Position numbers and translations under genes: made by a program
Source of the DNA: a virus
Virus record (IMG/VR): IMGVR_UViG_3300044998_001229
Coordinates: 1-30,063 of that record
DNA length: 30,063 bases
Reading direction: 5' to 3' (one strand)
Shown here: positions 23,335-30,063 of the stretch, in pieces
Position numbering within the stretch: the stretch's first letter is position 1
Layout of the letters: each line of letters opens with the position of its first letter
Notes under the pieces: generated by a model
Told to the model about the DNA's origin: nothing
What the model saw: only the letters and a program-made list of their open reading frames with translations
Database searches by the model: none

Positions 23335-23540
23335 ACGAGGACGTGACCGTCACCATCGCCCACGTGCGCGCCGCGGGCCTGTGCGTGCCCGGCGCGCGCA
23401 CCTGGTTCGCGCGCCAGGGTCTGGACTTCCGCGCCTTTCTCGCCCAGGGGCTGCCGGCGTCGGTCCTGCTGGCCACGGGCGATGCGATGGCCGCGCGCGT
23501 CGTCGAGGTGGCCCGCCGCGCCCATGAGGAGCCGCGCTGA
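23331..23540 (+). CDS. Small tail-region protein (69 aa)
   Basis: A 69-residue protein from a GTG start at 23331 that overlaps the previous stop. The pattern VRAAGLCVPGARTWFARQGLDFRAFLAQGLPAS, then LLATGDAMAARVVEVA, recurs in small genes of many siphoviruses just before the tail tip gene. No function is known. Its last base overlaps the ATG of the next gene. Confidence 0.7.
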   Translation: MNEDVTVTIAHVRAAGLCVPGARTWFARQGLDFRAFLAQGLPASVLLATGDAMAARVVEVARRAHEEPR

Positions 23541-25813
23541 TGGGCGGGCGCAGTAAGAAGCAGACCGTCGGCTACCGCTACCGGATCGGCCTGCACCTGG
23601 TGCTGTGCCAGGGGCCGGTGGATGCGGTGCAGGAGATCCAGATCGGGGAGCGCACCGCCTGGGGCGATGCGAGCCGCACGTCCCTTCCGACCGGGCACGG
23701 ACTGGGGCGAGTGCGCATCGACCGGCCCACGCTCTTTGGCGGCGACGAACGCGAAGGGGGCGTGGTGGGCGACATCGACGTTCTGCCCGGCACCCCGACC
23801 CAAGCCCGCAACGACTACCTGATGGCCCAGCTCGGGGCCGACATCCCGGCGTTTCGTGGGGTGTTGTCGATCGTGGCGCGCAAGATCCTGTTCGCAGCCA
23901 ACAACCCCTACCTCAAGCCCTGGGCGGTGCGGGTGCGGCGCTTCACGGCGGGCTGGCATGGCGAGCCTTGGATGCCGTGGGACGCCGAGGTGCGAACCTG
24001 GGAGGCCGACACGGGCCAGGCCGTGACCGTCGGCATGAACCCGGCGCACATCCTGGTGCAGTGCCTCACCGACCCGCACTGGGGCATGGGCTATCCGCAG
24101 AGCACCATCGGCTGGAGTTTCTGGAACGCGGCCTGGGCGCTGTCGAGCGAGGGTTTCGGTTTGAACCTCGTCTGGACGCGTCAGCAGCCGATCGAGGCCT
24201 TCATCGCCCAGGTACTCGACCACATCGGTGGCATCCTCTACCTCGACCCGGAGCAAGGCACGTTCGAGCTCAAGCTCCTGCGCGACGATTACTGGATCGA
24301 GGGCTTGCCGCTGCTGGGCCCTGACGAGATCGTGCGCCTGGAGCGCTTCGAGCGCGCGCAGTGGGGCGAGTTGCCCAACGAGATCACCGTGGTCTACACC
24401 GACTGGGAGACCGGCGGCGAAGCCACCATCTCCGTGCAGAATCTGGCGTCGATCCAGCTGCAAGGCGGCGTCATCAACCAGCGCCGCGACTATCCCGGCG
24501 TCAATCACGGGCCGCTGGCTGCACGGCTCGCGCTGCGCGACCTGCGGGCGCTGGGCTCGCCGCTGGCGCGCATGACGCTGCTCATCGCCCCCGGCAGCCT
24601 GGAGCGCCCGCCCTTGCCCGGGGACGTGTTCGTGCTGCATTGGCCGCGCCTGGGCATCGAGCGCATGGTGGTGCGCGTCACCGGCATCGACACCGGCACG
24701 CTGGGCGCGGGCCAGTGGCGCATCGAGGCGGTGGAAGATGTGTTTGCCATGGGCAACACGGTGCTGACGCCCGCGCCGCCGCCCCCGCCGCCCGTGACAG
24801 TGACGCCGCAGCCGCCGGCCCTGGTGCTGGCCGTGGAGGTGCCGTACTGGGAACTCGCGCGGCGCCTGAGCCGGGCCGATCTGGACTACCTCACCGACAC
24901 GGACACCTACGTCGGGGCCTTGGCCGTGGCCGGCGGGCTGGGGCAGCTCAACTGGCAGATGCAAACCGGTGCCTCGGCCGCTGCGCTGGCCGATGCCGCC
25001 GAGGAGGACTACGCGCCACTGCTCACGCTGTCCGCGCCGTTGCCGGCCAGCGAGGCCGATGCGCTGGCCGTGGGGTTTTCGTCGAGCAGCCAAGCGCAAC
25101 GCCTCGCGGTGGGCGACTACGCCTACCTGGTCGATGCGCTGGGTGCGATCCGCGAAGCGGTGGCCATCCTCGCCTTCGATGCCGGCGCGGGCACGGTCGA
25201 TCTCGCGCGCGGGGTGCTGGATACCACGCCGCAGGCGCATGCGGCCGGCACGCGGCTGGTGGGCGTGGGCGAGTGGCTGGCGGCCGAGGAGACCGACCGC
25301 GCGCCGGGTGAGTCGGTCTATGTGGCGGCCGTTCCGCGCACGGCCGGCGGCGAAGGCGATGCGGTGCTCGCCGCCAACGGGCAGCCGCTGTTGCTGGCCG
25401 GCCGCCAGGCGCGGCCCTATCCCCCGGGCCGCATCCGCCTCAATGGCCAGACCGAGCCCGCCGTGGTGGCCGGTGACCTCACCGTCACGTGGGCCCACCG
25501 CGACCGCACCCAGCAAACTGCCTACCTCGTGCACCAGGACGAGGGCGACATCGGCCCCGAGCCGGGCACGAGCTACACCGTGCGCCTGCGTGACCGTCAC
25601 GGCGCCCTGGTGCGCAGCACCACTGGCCTCACCGGCACCACCTGGACCTGGACGGTGGCCGATGCCGCCGCGGACGCCGGTGCCGCGGGCGATCGCGTGA
25701 CCCTCGAGATCAGCGCCGTGCGCGATGGACTGGAGAGCTGGCAGGCGCAGGCGCGCAGCGTCGACCGTGCCGGCTACGGCCTGCGCTGGGGGCAGCACTG
25801 GGGTGGCGTGTGA
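23540..25813 (+). CDS. Tail tip / host-specificity protein (J-like)
   Basis: A 757-residue protein that starts MGGRSKKQTVGYRYRIGLHLVLC, the usual opening of J-like tip proteins. The first 400 residues form the hub part, including PAHILVQCLTDPHWGMGYP and WNAAWALSSEGFGLNLVWTRQQPIEAFIAQVLDHIGGILYLDPEQG. A polyproline linker follows (about residues 412-427). The rest is beta-rich, including a segment near residues 640-740 that looks like a fibronectin-type III domain (TVTWAHRDRTQQ, SYTVRLRDRHG). It would contact the receptor or trigger DNA release. Confidence 0.85.
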   Translation: MGGRSKKQTVGYRYRIGLHLVLCQGPVDAVQEIQIGERTAWGDASRTSLPTGHGLGRVRIDRPTLFGGDEREGGVVGDIDVLPGTPTQARNDYLMAQLGADIPAFRGVLSIVARKILFAANNPYLKPWAVRVRRFTAGWHGEPWMPWDAEVRTWEADTGQAVTVGMNPAHILVQCLTDPHWGMGYPQSTIGWSFWNAAWALSSEGFGLNLVWTRQQPIEAFIAQVLDHIGGILYLDPEQGTFELKLLRDDYWIEGLPLLGPDEIVRLERFERAQWGELPNEITVVYTDWETGGEATISVQNLASIQLQGGVINQRRDYPGVNHGPLAARLALRDLRALGSPLARMTLLIAPGSLERPPLPGDVFVLHWPRLGIERMVVRVTGIDTGTLGAGQWRIEAVEDVFAMGNTVLTPAPPPPPPVTVTPQPPALVLAVEVPYWELARRLSRADLDYLTDTDTYVGALAVAGGLGQLNWQMQTGASAAALADAAEEDYAPLLTLSAPLPASEADALAVGFSSSSQAQRLAVGDYAYLVDALGAIREAVAILAFDAGAGTVDLARGVLDTTPQAHAAGTRLVGVGEWLAAEETDRAPGESVYVAAVPRTAGGEGDAVLAANGQPLLLAGRQARPYPPGRIRLNGQTEPAVVAGDLTVTWAHRDRTQQTAYLVHQDEGDIGPEPGTSYTVRLRDRHGALVRSTTGLTGTTWTWTVADAAADAGAAGDRVTLEISAVRDGLESWQAQARSVDRAGYGLRWGQHWGGV

Positions 25814-26403
25814 TGGAAGCCCGCATCGACGTGCACCTGCTCACGCTCGACGAGCCCGCGGCCTGGCGCGAGGAGTGCCTGGCGAGCCTGGCCGGTGCGC
25901 CGATCCGCCTGCACGTGCTGCCCGGCCTGCGCGGCCGCCTGGGCCAGGCCCGCGCGGCCGGCTTCGCACAGGGCACGCTGCCGCTGGTGTCCTTCGTCGA
26001 TCCGGACGACCGCTACGAGGTCGGCGCCTTTGCGCGCCTGGCCGATGCGCTCGATGCCTGCCCCGCTGCGGTGCTGGCCTACACCGACGAAGCGCTGATG
26101 GACGCGCAAGGCCGCCACATTGGCGTGCGGCGCTTGGCCTACAGCGCCTTGCAGCACGCCCACTCGGCCAGCCACGTCCACGGCCTGATCGTGATGCGCC
26201 GTAGCGCCGTCGAGCCGGTGCTCGATCACATCGCCGATCTCGATGCGGGGGCCGACTGGCGGCTCACCCGCCTCGTGGCGAGCCGTGGTGGCGTGCTGCA
26301 CCTGCCCCTCGTCGGTCGCCACTGGCGGCAGCACGCGAACCAGCATCACCGCCGCGTGAGCACGTCGTCTTCACGAACTCCGCAGAGTTATGCAGCCCCT
26401 TGA
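25813..26403 (+). CDS. Glycosyltransferase-A-like protein in the tail module
   Basis: A 196-residue protein. LGQARAAGFAQGTLPLVSFVDPDDRYEVGAF, with DPDD at residues 63-66, matches the nucleotide-sugar site of GT-A family 2 enzymes (DXD-type), and DAGADWRLTRLV near residue 147 resembles their acceptor-side acidic residue. The protein is shorter than most GT2 enzymes (usually 230 or more residues), and the first strand is preserved (IDVHLLTLDE). It may modify tail proteins or host surface glycans; activity is not established. The ATG overlaps the tip-protein stop by one base. The low-complexity C-terminus (RVSTSSSRTPQSYAAP) may be a flexible tail. Confidence 0.7.
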   Translation: MEARIDVHLLTLDEPAAWREECLASLAGAPIRLHVLPGLRGRLGQARAAGFAQGTLPLVSFVDPDDRYEVGAFARLADALDACPAAVLAYTDEALMDAQGRHIGVRRLAYSALQHAHSASHVHGLIVMRRSAVEPVLDHIADLDAGADWRLTRLVASRGGVLHLPLVGRHWRQHANQHHRRVSTSSSRTPQSYAAP

Positions 26404-26415
26404 GGAGATGAACCG

Positions 26416-26766
26416 ATGCCATCGACCGATCCGAACCTGGGCCTCATCTACGGCTGGACGCTGGGCGAGTCCGGCTGGCACACCGAGATGGACGCCAACC
26501 TCAAACGCCTGGGCGCCGTCGTGGGCCTGTCGGTGACGAGCCGCACCGTGGTCACCCCACCAGCCAGCCCCGCCGAGGGCGATCGCTACATCGTGCCGAG
26601 CGGCGCCACCGGCGCCTGGGCCGGCAGGACGGACCAGATCGCGGTGCGGATCAATGGGGCCTGGGAGTACCACGCCCCGAGGGTCGGCTGGATGTGCTAC
26701 GTCGAGGACGAGGACAAGCTCGCCGTCTACAAGACCGGTGGCTGGAGCGCGGGCATCCCCGTCTGA
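26416..26766 (+). CDS. DUF2793-like tail protein
   Basis: A 116-residue protein with GAGGAGA upstream. It contains NLGLIYGWTLGESGW, ASPAEGDRYIVPSGATGAWAG and WMCYVEDEDKLAVYKTGGWSAG, in the pattern I recall for DUF2793, a domain often found in tail fibre or tail-associated proteins of alpha- and betaproteobacterial phages. It probably forms part of a fibre or receptor-binding complex together with the tip protein. Confidence 0.82.
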   Translation: MPSTDPNLGLIYGWTLGESGWHTEMDANLKRLGAVVGLSVTSRTVVTPPASPAEGDRYIVPSGATGAWAGRTDQIAVRINGAWEYHAPRVGWMCYVEDEDKLAVYKTGGWSAGIPV

Positions 26767-26790
26767 ACCGCATCCTCATCCCACCGTCTC

Positions 26791-26824
26791 GAACCCGCCC
26801 ACGTGGCGGGTTCGTCGTTTTGGC
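26791..26824 (+). terminator. Terminator-like hairpin between tail and lysis genes
   Basis: GAACCCGCC (26791-26799) pairs with GGCGGGTTC (26805-26813) around CACGT, then TCGTCGTTTTGG follows. It lies in a 119-base gap with no gene. Arm and tail are nearly identical to the hairpin at 11294. Confidence 0.65.
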
Positions 26825-26885
26825 TTCGGCACCACGTGGCTGTGCCACCTGAGCCCACGCCGCAACTTCGTTGTGGAGACCCCTC

Positions 26886-27194
26886 ATGACCGAAGAACCC
26901 GCACAACAACCGCCTGCGCTCGTCGAGAACATGCTGCTCCTGCGCCGCGAGGACTTCGAGGAACTGCTCGACCGCGCCGCCGAGCGCGGCGCCGAGCGTG
27001 TTCTCGTTCACCTGGGCCTGGAAAACGGCCACGCAGCACGAGACATCCGTGAACTGCGCGATCTGCTGGAGGCCTGGCGCGATGCGCGGCGCACCGCATG
27101 GCAGACCACCGTCAAGGTCATAACGACCGGCATCCTCGCCGCACTGCTGGTGGGGGCCGCCATCAAGCTCAAGCTGATGGGAGGTGGCCAATGA
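26886..27194 (+). CDS. Small membrane protein (DUF6127-like; lysis cassette)
   Basis: A 102-residue protein. The first 70 residues are a charged helical region (LLRREDFEELLDRAAERGAERVLVHLGL); then comes one hydrophobic segment (VKVITTGILAALLVGAAIKL, about residues 75-94). It resembles DUF6127-type proteins found just before holin and endolysin genes; this name is tentative. It may be a holin partner, antiholin or cytoplasmic-face membrane anchor. GGAGA precedes ATG 26886, and it overlaps the next gene by ATGA. Confidence 0.65.
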   Translation: MTEEPAQQPPALVENMLLLRREDFEELLDRAAERGAERVLVHLGLENGHAARDIRELRDLLEAWRDARRTAWQTTVKVITTGILAALLVGAAIKLKLMGGGQ

Positions 27195-27667
27195 TCGAGA
27201 CTCTGCTCGGTGGCCTCCTCGGCGGCGCCTTCCGGCTCGCTCCGGAGATCCTCAAATGGCTCGACCGCAAGGGCGAGCGCAGCCACGAACTGGCGATGCA
27301 GGACAAGGCGCTGGAGTTCGAGAAGCTACGCGGCGCGCAGCGCATGGCCGAGATCGGCGCCGGGGCCGATGCCGCCTGGAACGTCGGCGCCCTCGAGACC
27401 TTGCGCGAGGCGGTCGCCGCCCAGGGCCAGCGGTCCCGCGTGCGATGGGCCGATGCGCTGTCGGTCAGCGTGCGCCCCGTGATCACGTACTGGTTCATGG
27501 CGCTCTACTGCGCCGCCAAGACCGCAGCGTTCGTGGGTGCTATGAGTGGCGGTAGCAACTGGGGCGCGGCGGTCATTCACGCGTGGACCGAGGCCGATCA
27601 GGCGCTGTGGGCCGGGGTACTCAACTTCTGGTTCCTCGGACGGGTATTCGACCGGGTGAGAGCATGA
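27191..27667 (+). CDS. Holin candidate (3TM-type)
   Basis: A 158-residue protein. The N-terminus has a short amphipathic or hydrophobic stretch (TLLGGLLGGAFRLAPEILKWL), and two clear membrane segments lie at about 95-118 (PVITYWFMALYCAAKTAAFVGAM) and 135-152 (DQALWAGVLNFWFLGRVF). A charged coiled-coil-like middle links them (LAMQDKALEFEKLRGAQRMAEIG). This is the design of 3TM-type phage holins. It lies directly before the lysozyme with a start-stop overlap, so its role in membrane permeabilisation is likely. Confidence 0.78.
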   Translation: MIETLLGGLLGGAFRLAPEILKWLDRKGERSHELAMQDKALEFEKLRGAQRMAEIGAGADAAWNVGALETLREAVAAQGQRSRVRWADALSVSVRPVITYWFMALYCAAKTAAFVGAMSGGSNWGAAVIHAWTEADQALWAGVLNFWFLGRVFDRVRA

Positions 27668-28140
27668 CGCAGGGGGTGATCGCCGTCCCGCAGGCGGCCA
27701 TCGACCTGGCGAAGCGCTTCGAGGGCTTCCACCGCGTGCCGAAGAACGATCCTGGCCGCGCCCATCCCTACCTCTGCCCGGCCGGGTACTGGACCATCGG
27801 CTACGGGCATCTCTGTGACCCCAAGCACCCGCCGGTCACGAAAGCCGAGGCCGAGGCCTATCTCGCCCAGGATTTGAAAGTCGCGCTGGCCGCCACGTTG
27901 CGCTACTGCCCGGTGCTGGCGACCGAGCCAGCAAGTCGGCTCGCAGCTATCGTGGACTTCACCTTCAACCTCGGGGTGGGGCGGCTGCAGACCTCGACGT
28001 TACGGCGGCGGATCAATCAGCGTGACTGGACCGAAGCCGCGACAGAACTCCGGCGATGGGTCTACGGCGGAGGAAAGGTGCTTCCGGGCCTCGTGACGCG
28101 CCGAGCTGCCGAGGCTGCTTGGCTGCTCGGCAACACCTGA
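27664..28140 (+). CDS. Phage lysozyme (T4/RrrD-type muramidase)
   Basis: A 158-residue endolysin that cleaves the MurNAc-GlcNAc bond. Glu20 (LAKRFEGF) is the catalytic acid. In CPAGYWTIGYGH, Cys38 occupies the place of the T4 Asp20, and Thr44 matches Thr26 with the same six-residue spacing. The T4 D20C variant is known to keep activity, and many phage lysozymes naturally carry Cys here. FTFNLGVGRLQTSTLRR and LPGLVTRRAAEAAWL are typical C-terminal motifs. No signal-anchor is visible, so export depends on the holin. No Rz/Rz1 follows. Confidence 0.93.
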   Translation: MTQGVIAVPQAAIDLAKRFEGFHRVPKNDPGRAHPYLCPAGYWTIGYGHLCDPKHPPVTKAEAEAYLAQDLKVALAATLRYCPVLATEPASRLAAIVDFTFNLGVGRLQTSTLRRRINQRDWTEAATELRRWVYGGGKVLPGLVTRRAAEAAWLLGNT

Positions 28141-28158
28141 TGCAGGACAGGTCAGACG

Positions 28159-28190
28159 CGCTTGGCTTTGCGCCCGAACAGCGCGTTCAT
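28159..28190 (+). promoter_or_regulatory. Conserved promoter-like element, copy 5
   Basis: Plus strand TTGGCT (28162-28167), 17-base spacer, GTTCAT (28185-28190), with the GAACAGCGC core. It is the fifth copy of the element seen in 3213-4505, now facing right. The downstream gene begins at 28220. Confidence 0.65.
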
Positions 28191-28219
28191 GTCATCCCAT
28201 CGACCCATGGAGTAATGCC

Positions 28220-28510
28220 GTGAACCACCGATTCAAGAAAGCCATCATCGACGACGTCACCGCAGAGAACATCGACAACGAGCTTCAGGCCGTCCTCCTT
28301 GAGCTCTTCGAGTACGCCATGAAGTCAGTCGCGCCCACCTTGGTGAGAGAAGCGCGATTCGACACCAGCGACTTCGCCTCGGCTCGTCAACGCGGCTGCG
28401 AAGGCTTCGCCATGCTGCTCAGCCGCGCGCGAGCCGATTCGCGTGATGCATGGTTCGGCGCGTTCCAGCGCGGCGACCAGCGACTCGACGTGGTCGGACA
28501 CCTCGAGTAG
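28220..28510 (+). CDS. Hypothetical protein with the conserved promoter element (96 aa)
   Basis: A 96-residue, soluble, helix-rich protein from a GTG start; ATGGAG lies about 9 bases upstream. It has an acidic N-terminal half (DDVTAENIDNELQAVLLELFEY) and a more basic C-terminal half (RQRGCEGFAMLLSRARADSRDAW). I recognise no family. Its promoter-like element links it to the four minus-strand genes near the left end, so it is probably part of the same phage regulon even though it lies beyond the lysis genes. It ends 5 bases before the convergent HrgA-like gene, so the prophage may end about here. Confidence 0.6.
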   Translation: MNHRFKKAIIDDVTAENIDNELQAVLLELFEYAMKSVAPTLVREARFDTSDFASARQRGCEGFAMLLSRARADSRDAWFGAFQRGDQRLDVVGHLE

Positions 28511-28515
28511 CCCAG

Positions 28516-29463
28516 TCAATCAGTCGCCGCGGGAAGATCCCAGTCGGCCGCGCGCGCCTCGCCGGTTTGATAGAACTGCTTGACGAGCTTCACGAAGCCG
28601 AGGAAGTCCTTGTTCTCGGTCGCCAGACGATTGGCCATGTCCCAATCGATCTCGTCCCGCTCGCGAGCCGGAATCAACACCTGGCTGTCGACCGGGTTCT
28701 CGGTGTCCAGCTTGATCAAGCCGATGCCGTGCGCCGCAAAAAGCATCCGCAGCTCCTTGAGCGTGTCCTGACCCTCAATCTCGGCTGCAACCAGGTAGCC
28801 GAAATTGGCCCAAGACGAGTTCGACACGGCTTGGAAGAAGCACTCGCGAGCGTTCGATCGGTTGATCAGCAGCTTGGCTTCGAATGACCACAGCCGGGTT
28901 CTTTTGTCGGAGTACTGATTGACGCAGTCGCGCACCTCCTGGTGCCACTCTGCGCCCAGGTCCTCCATGCCCACCACATCGGGATAGAGCCAACGGTTGC
29001 CATTCGGACCGCGCTTGTTCGACGACTTCTTCTCGTCGATGCGCTTGGAGTAGACCCGGAACTCCTCCCACAGGTATTGCGACAGCATGGGGTACAGCGC
29101 GTGCTCACCGAGCTTGCCGGCTCCTGCATCCGCTGCGGGCAGAGCTTGCCCGGCTTCGGCGGCCGCCACTTCGGCGCTGTCCGACTGCTCTGAGTAGTAG
29201 TACTTGCGCGGGCGTCCCTCCGTGGTCTTCAACTCAGGGTGACGCTTCTGCAGCGCGGGCCGTTGCGAGCTGATCTCCGCCACCAGTTGTTGCACCAGGC
29301 CGGCGTCGTCGGTGATGAATTTGCTGCTGGCCTTCTTGGCCTGGCACTCCTGTGGGTAGGTAGCGAACACCCACTCCGCGATCTGCCTGGCGGTGAATTT
29401 CTCGCCCGAACGCTCCTTCAGGAAGCCGAGCATTGCCTTGCCGAGGTTGAGCTTGTCCTGCAT
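28516..29463 (-). CDS. HTH / PD-(D/E)XK protein, COG2958 (HrgA-like)
   Basis: A 315-residue protein. An N-terminal winged-helix-like region (FTARQIAEWVFATYP, about residues 23-37) is followed by a linker (about 95-115) and a C-terminal nuclease-like domain: YPDVVGMED (Pro161-Asp162), LWSFEAKLLI (Glu195, Lys197) and a downstream ECFFQAVSNSSWANFGYLVA, in the style of a PD-(D/E)XK site. COG2958/HrgA genes are known near restriction-modification systems. A clear GGAGG lies before ATG 29463. It begins 18 bases after the hsdR stop and is probably cotranscribed with it. Its role with type I restriction is not known. Confidence 0.8.
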   Translation of the reverse strand: MQDKLNLGKAMLGFLKERSGEKFTARQIAEWVFATYPQECQAKKASSKFITDDAGLVQQLVAEISSQRPALQKRHPELKTTEGRPRKYYYSEQSDSAEVAAAEAGQALPAADAGAGKLGEHALYPMLSQYLWEEFRVYSKRIDEKKSSNKRGPNGNRWLYPDVVGMEDLGAEWHQEVRDCVNQYSDKRTRLWSFEAKLLINRSNARECFFQAVSNSSWANFGYLVAAEIEGQDTLKELRMLFAAHGIGLIKLDTENPVDSQVLIPARERDEIDWDMANRLATENKDFLGFVKLVKQFYQTGEARAADWDLPAATD

Positions 29464-29481
29464 TTCGCCTCCGGGTGCGGT

Positions 29482-30063
29482 TCAGGCCTGAGCGCCCGAT
29501 TGGGGCGGCACGGACGGCTTCTGCCCCGGGTGGTACGTCGTGTCGAACACCATGTCCGCCAGCCAGCGCTTGAAGTGCGGGTTATCGCTGAACTGCTTGA
29601 AGAGCTCCGTGTGATCGTCCAGCAGCTCCAGCACCACCCGGTTGAGCGCCTTGTCGTGCTCCAGCCTCGCGTTCTGCTTGCCCGAGTTGGCCTGCGCGTT
29701 TTGGTAGGCCTTGTCCTGTGCGACCCGCGCTGGAATTTCCTCGGTGACGACTTTGCGAATCTTGTCGGCGTCATGCCACTCGATGTTGCCGAACAGGTCG
29801 TTGAACTGCTTGATGATGTTCGACAGTCTGTCCAGCTCCGGCTCGCCACTGCCGCCACCCCCTCCGGGGGGCGGTGGCTCGACAAACGCATCGGCGTCGT
29901 CCATCGCCATCCGCATCGAGGCCTGGGCCTGCGCTCGGTAGCTGTCCATGTCGATGGACTCCAGCACACCTTTGGACAGATCCTCCTCCTTGGGTGCGGG
30001 CAGCTTCGGAATCAGGAAGTTCAGGAAGATCGACAGCTTCTCCCATGCCGGGTGACCGTAGGG
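29482..30063 (-). CDS. hsdR: Type I restriction enzyme, HsdR subunit (C-terminal end only)
   Basis: The window holds only the last 193 residues; the frame is open to the right edge and reads HPAWEKLSIFLNFLIPKLPAP, then DMDSYRAQAQASMRMAM. The later part, ELDRLSNIIKQFNDLFGNIEWHDADK then AYQNAQANSGKQNARLEHDKAL and ELFKQFSDNPHFKRWLADMVF, is a clear HsdR C-terminal helical domain that docks on the HsdM/HsdS methylase. The motor and nuclease domains lie outside. A Pro/Gly-rich linker (PPPPGGGGGSGEP) splits two helical parts. Confidence 0.88.
   Translation of the reverse strand, partial: PYGHPAWEKLSIFLNFLIPKLPAPKEEDLSKGVLESIDMDSYRAQAQASMRMAMDDADAFVEPPPPGGGGGSGEPELDRLSNIIKQFNDLFGNIEWHDADKIRKVVTEEIPARVAQDKAYQNAQANSGKQNARLEHDKALNRVVLELLDDHTELFKQFSDNPHFKRWLADMVFDTTYHPGQKPSVPPQSGAQA

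Noticed and set aside
28141-28219. Right attachment site of the prophage
   Set aside because: No tRNA fragment or direct repeat with the left side can be shown, because the left end is not in the window; the segment is explained by the promoter-like element.
28000-28515. Spanin (Rz/Rz1) genes after the lysozyme
   Set aside because: No membrane-anchored coiled coil or nested lipoprotein start was found in either frame between the lysozyme and 28515.

Overview
The window is most of the late (packaging, head, tail, lysis) region of a lambda-like siphovirus prophage. At its right edge it runs into a host restriction-modification island. Base composition is very GC-rich, with strong G/C at third codon positions. 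Family content and codon use suggest a proteobacterial host, probably a betaproteobacterium; this is inferred, since there is no rRNA or housekeeping gene to fix the taxon. I recognised no integrase, repressor, replication gene, tRNA, attachment site or CRISPR array, so the left end of the prophage lies outside the window.

Layout. Positions 1-168 hold four GGTTACC iterons and a terminator-like hairpin. Positions 169-2844 hold two tandem ParB-domain/DNA-methyltransferase genes, the first broken by a frameshift near 997. Positions 2808-4439 hold four small minus-strand accessory genes, one of the DUF3489 type. Each has its own copy of a conserved promoter-like element (TTGGCT-N17-GTTCAT). A fifth copy lies 24 kb away, before the small plus-strand gene at 28220. 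Positions 4531-14617 follow lambda order: terminase small and large subunits, two fibre-like proteins, gpW-like joiner, portal, S49 protease with a nested scaffold start, decoration protein D, major capsid E, head-tail connectors, tail tube, and tail-assembly chaperones G/GT with a TTTTTTC slippery site in correct phase.

Between the HK97-gp10-like gene (ends 15262) and the tape measure gene (starts 16976) sits a minus-strand accessory island. It holds a Phd/VapB antitoxin, a VapC PIN toxin, a PD-(D/E)XK-type nuclease-like protein whose frame continues past an in-frame TGA, and a small membrane protein. The promoter and operator of this island overlap the upstream region of the tape measure gene.

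Positions 16976-26766 encode the tape measure, lectin-like and distal tail proteins, a DUF2163/BR0599-like protein, two small tail proteins, a J-like tip protein, a glycosyltransferase-A-like protein and a DUF2793-like protein. Positions 26886-28140 form a lysis cassette: two membrane proteins (holin candidates) and a T4-type lysozyme. No spanin gene was recognised. From 28516 on, minus strand, are a COG2958/HrgA-like HTH-nuclease protein and the C-terminal end of a type I restriction subunit HsdR, which runs off the window.

The points most worth a second look are the five-copy promoter/operator element, the toxin-antitoxin-nuclease island inside the tail operon, the G/GT frameshift site, the nested scaffold start, and the paired fibre genes that share an N-terminal segment.
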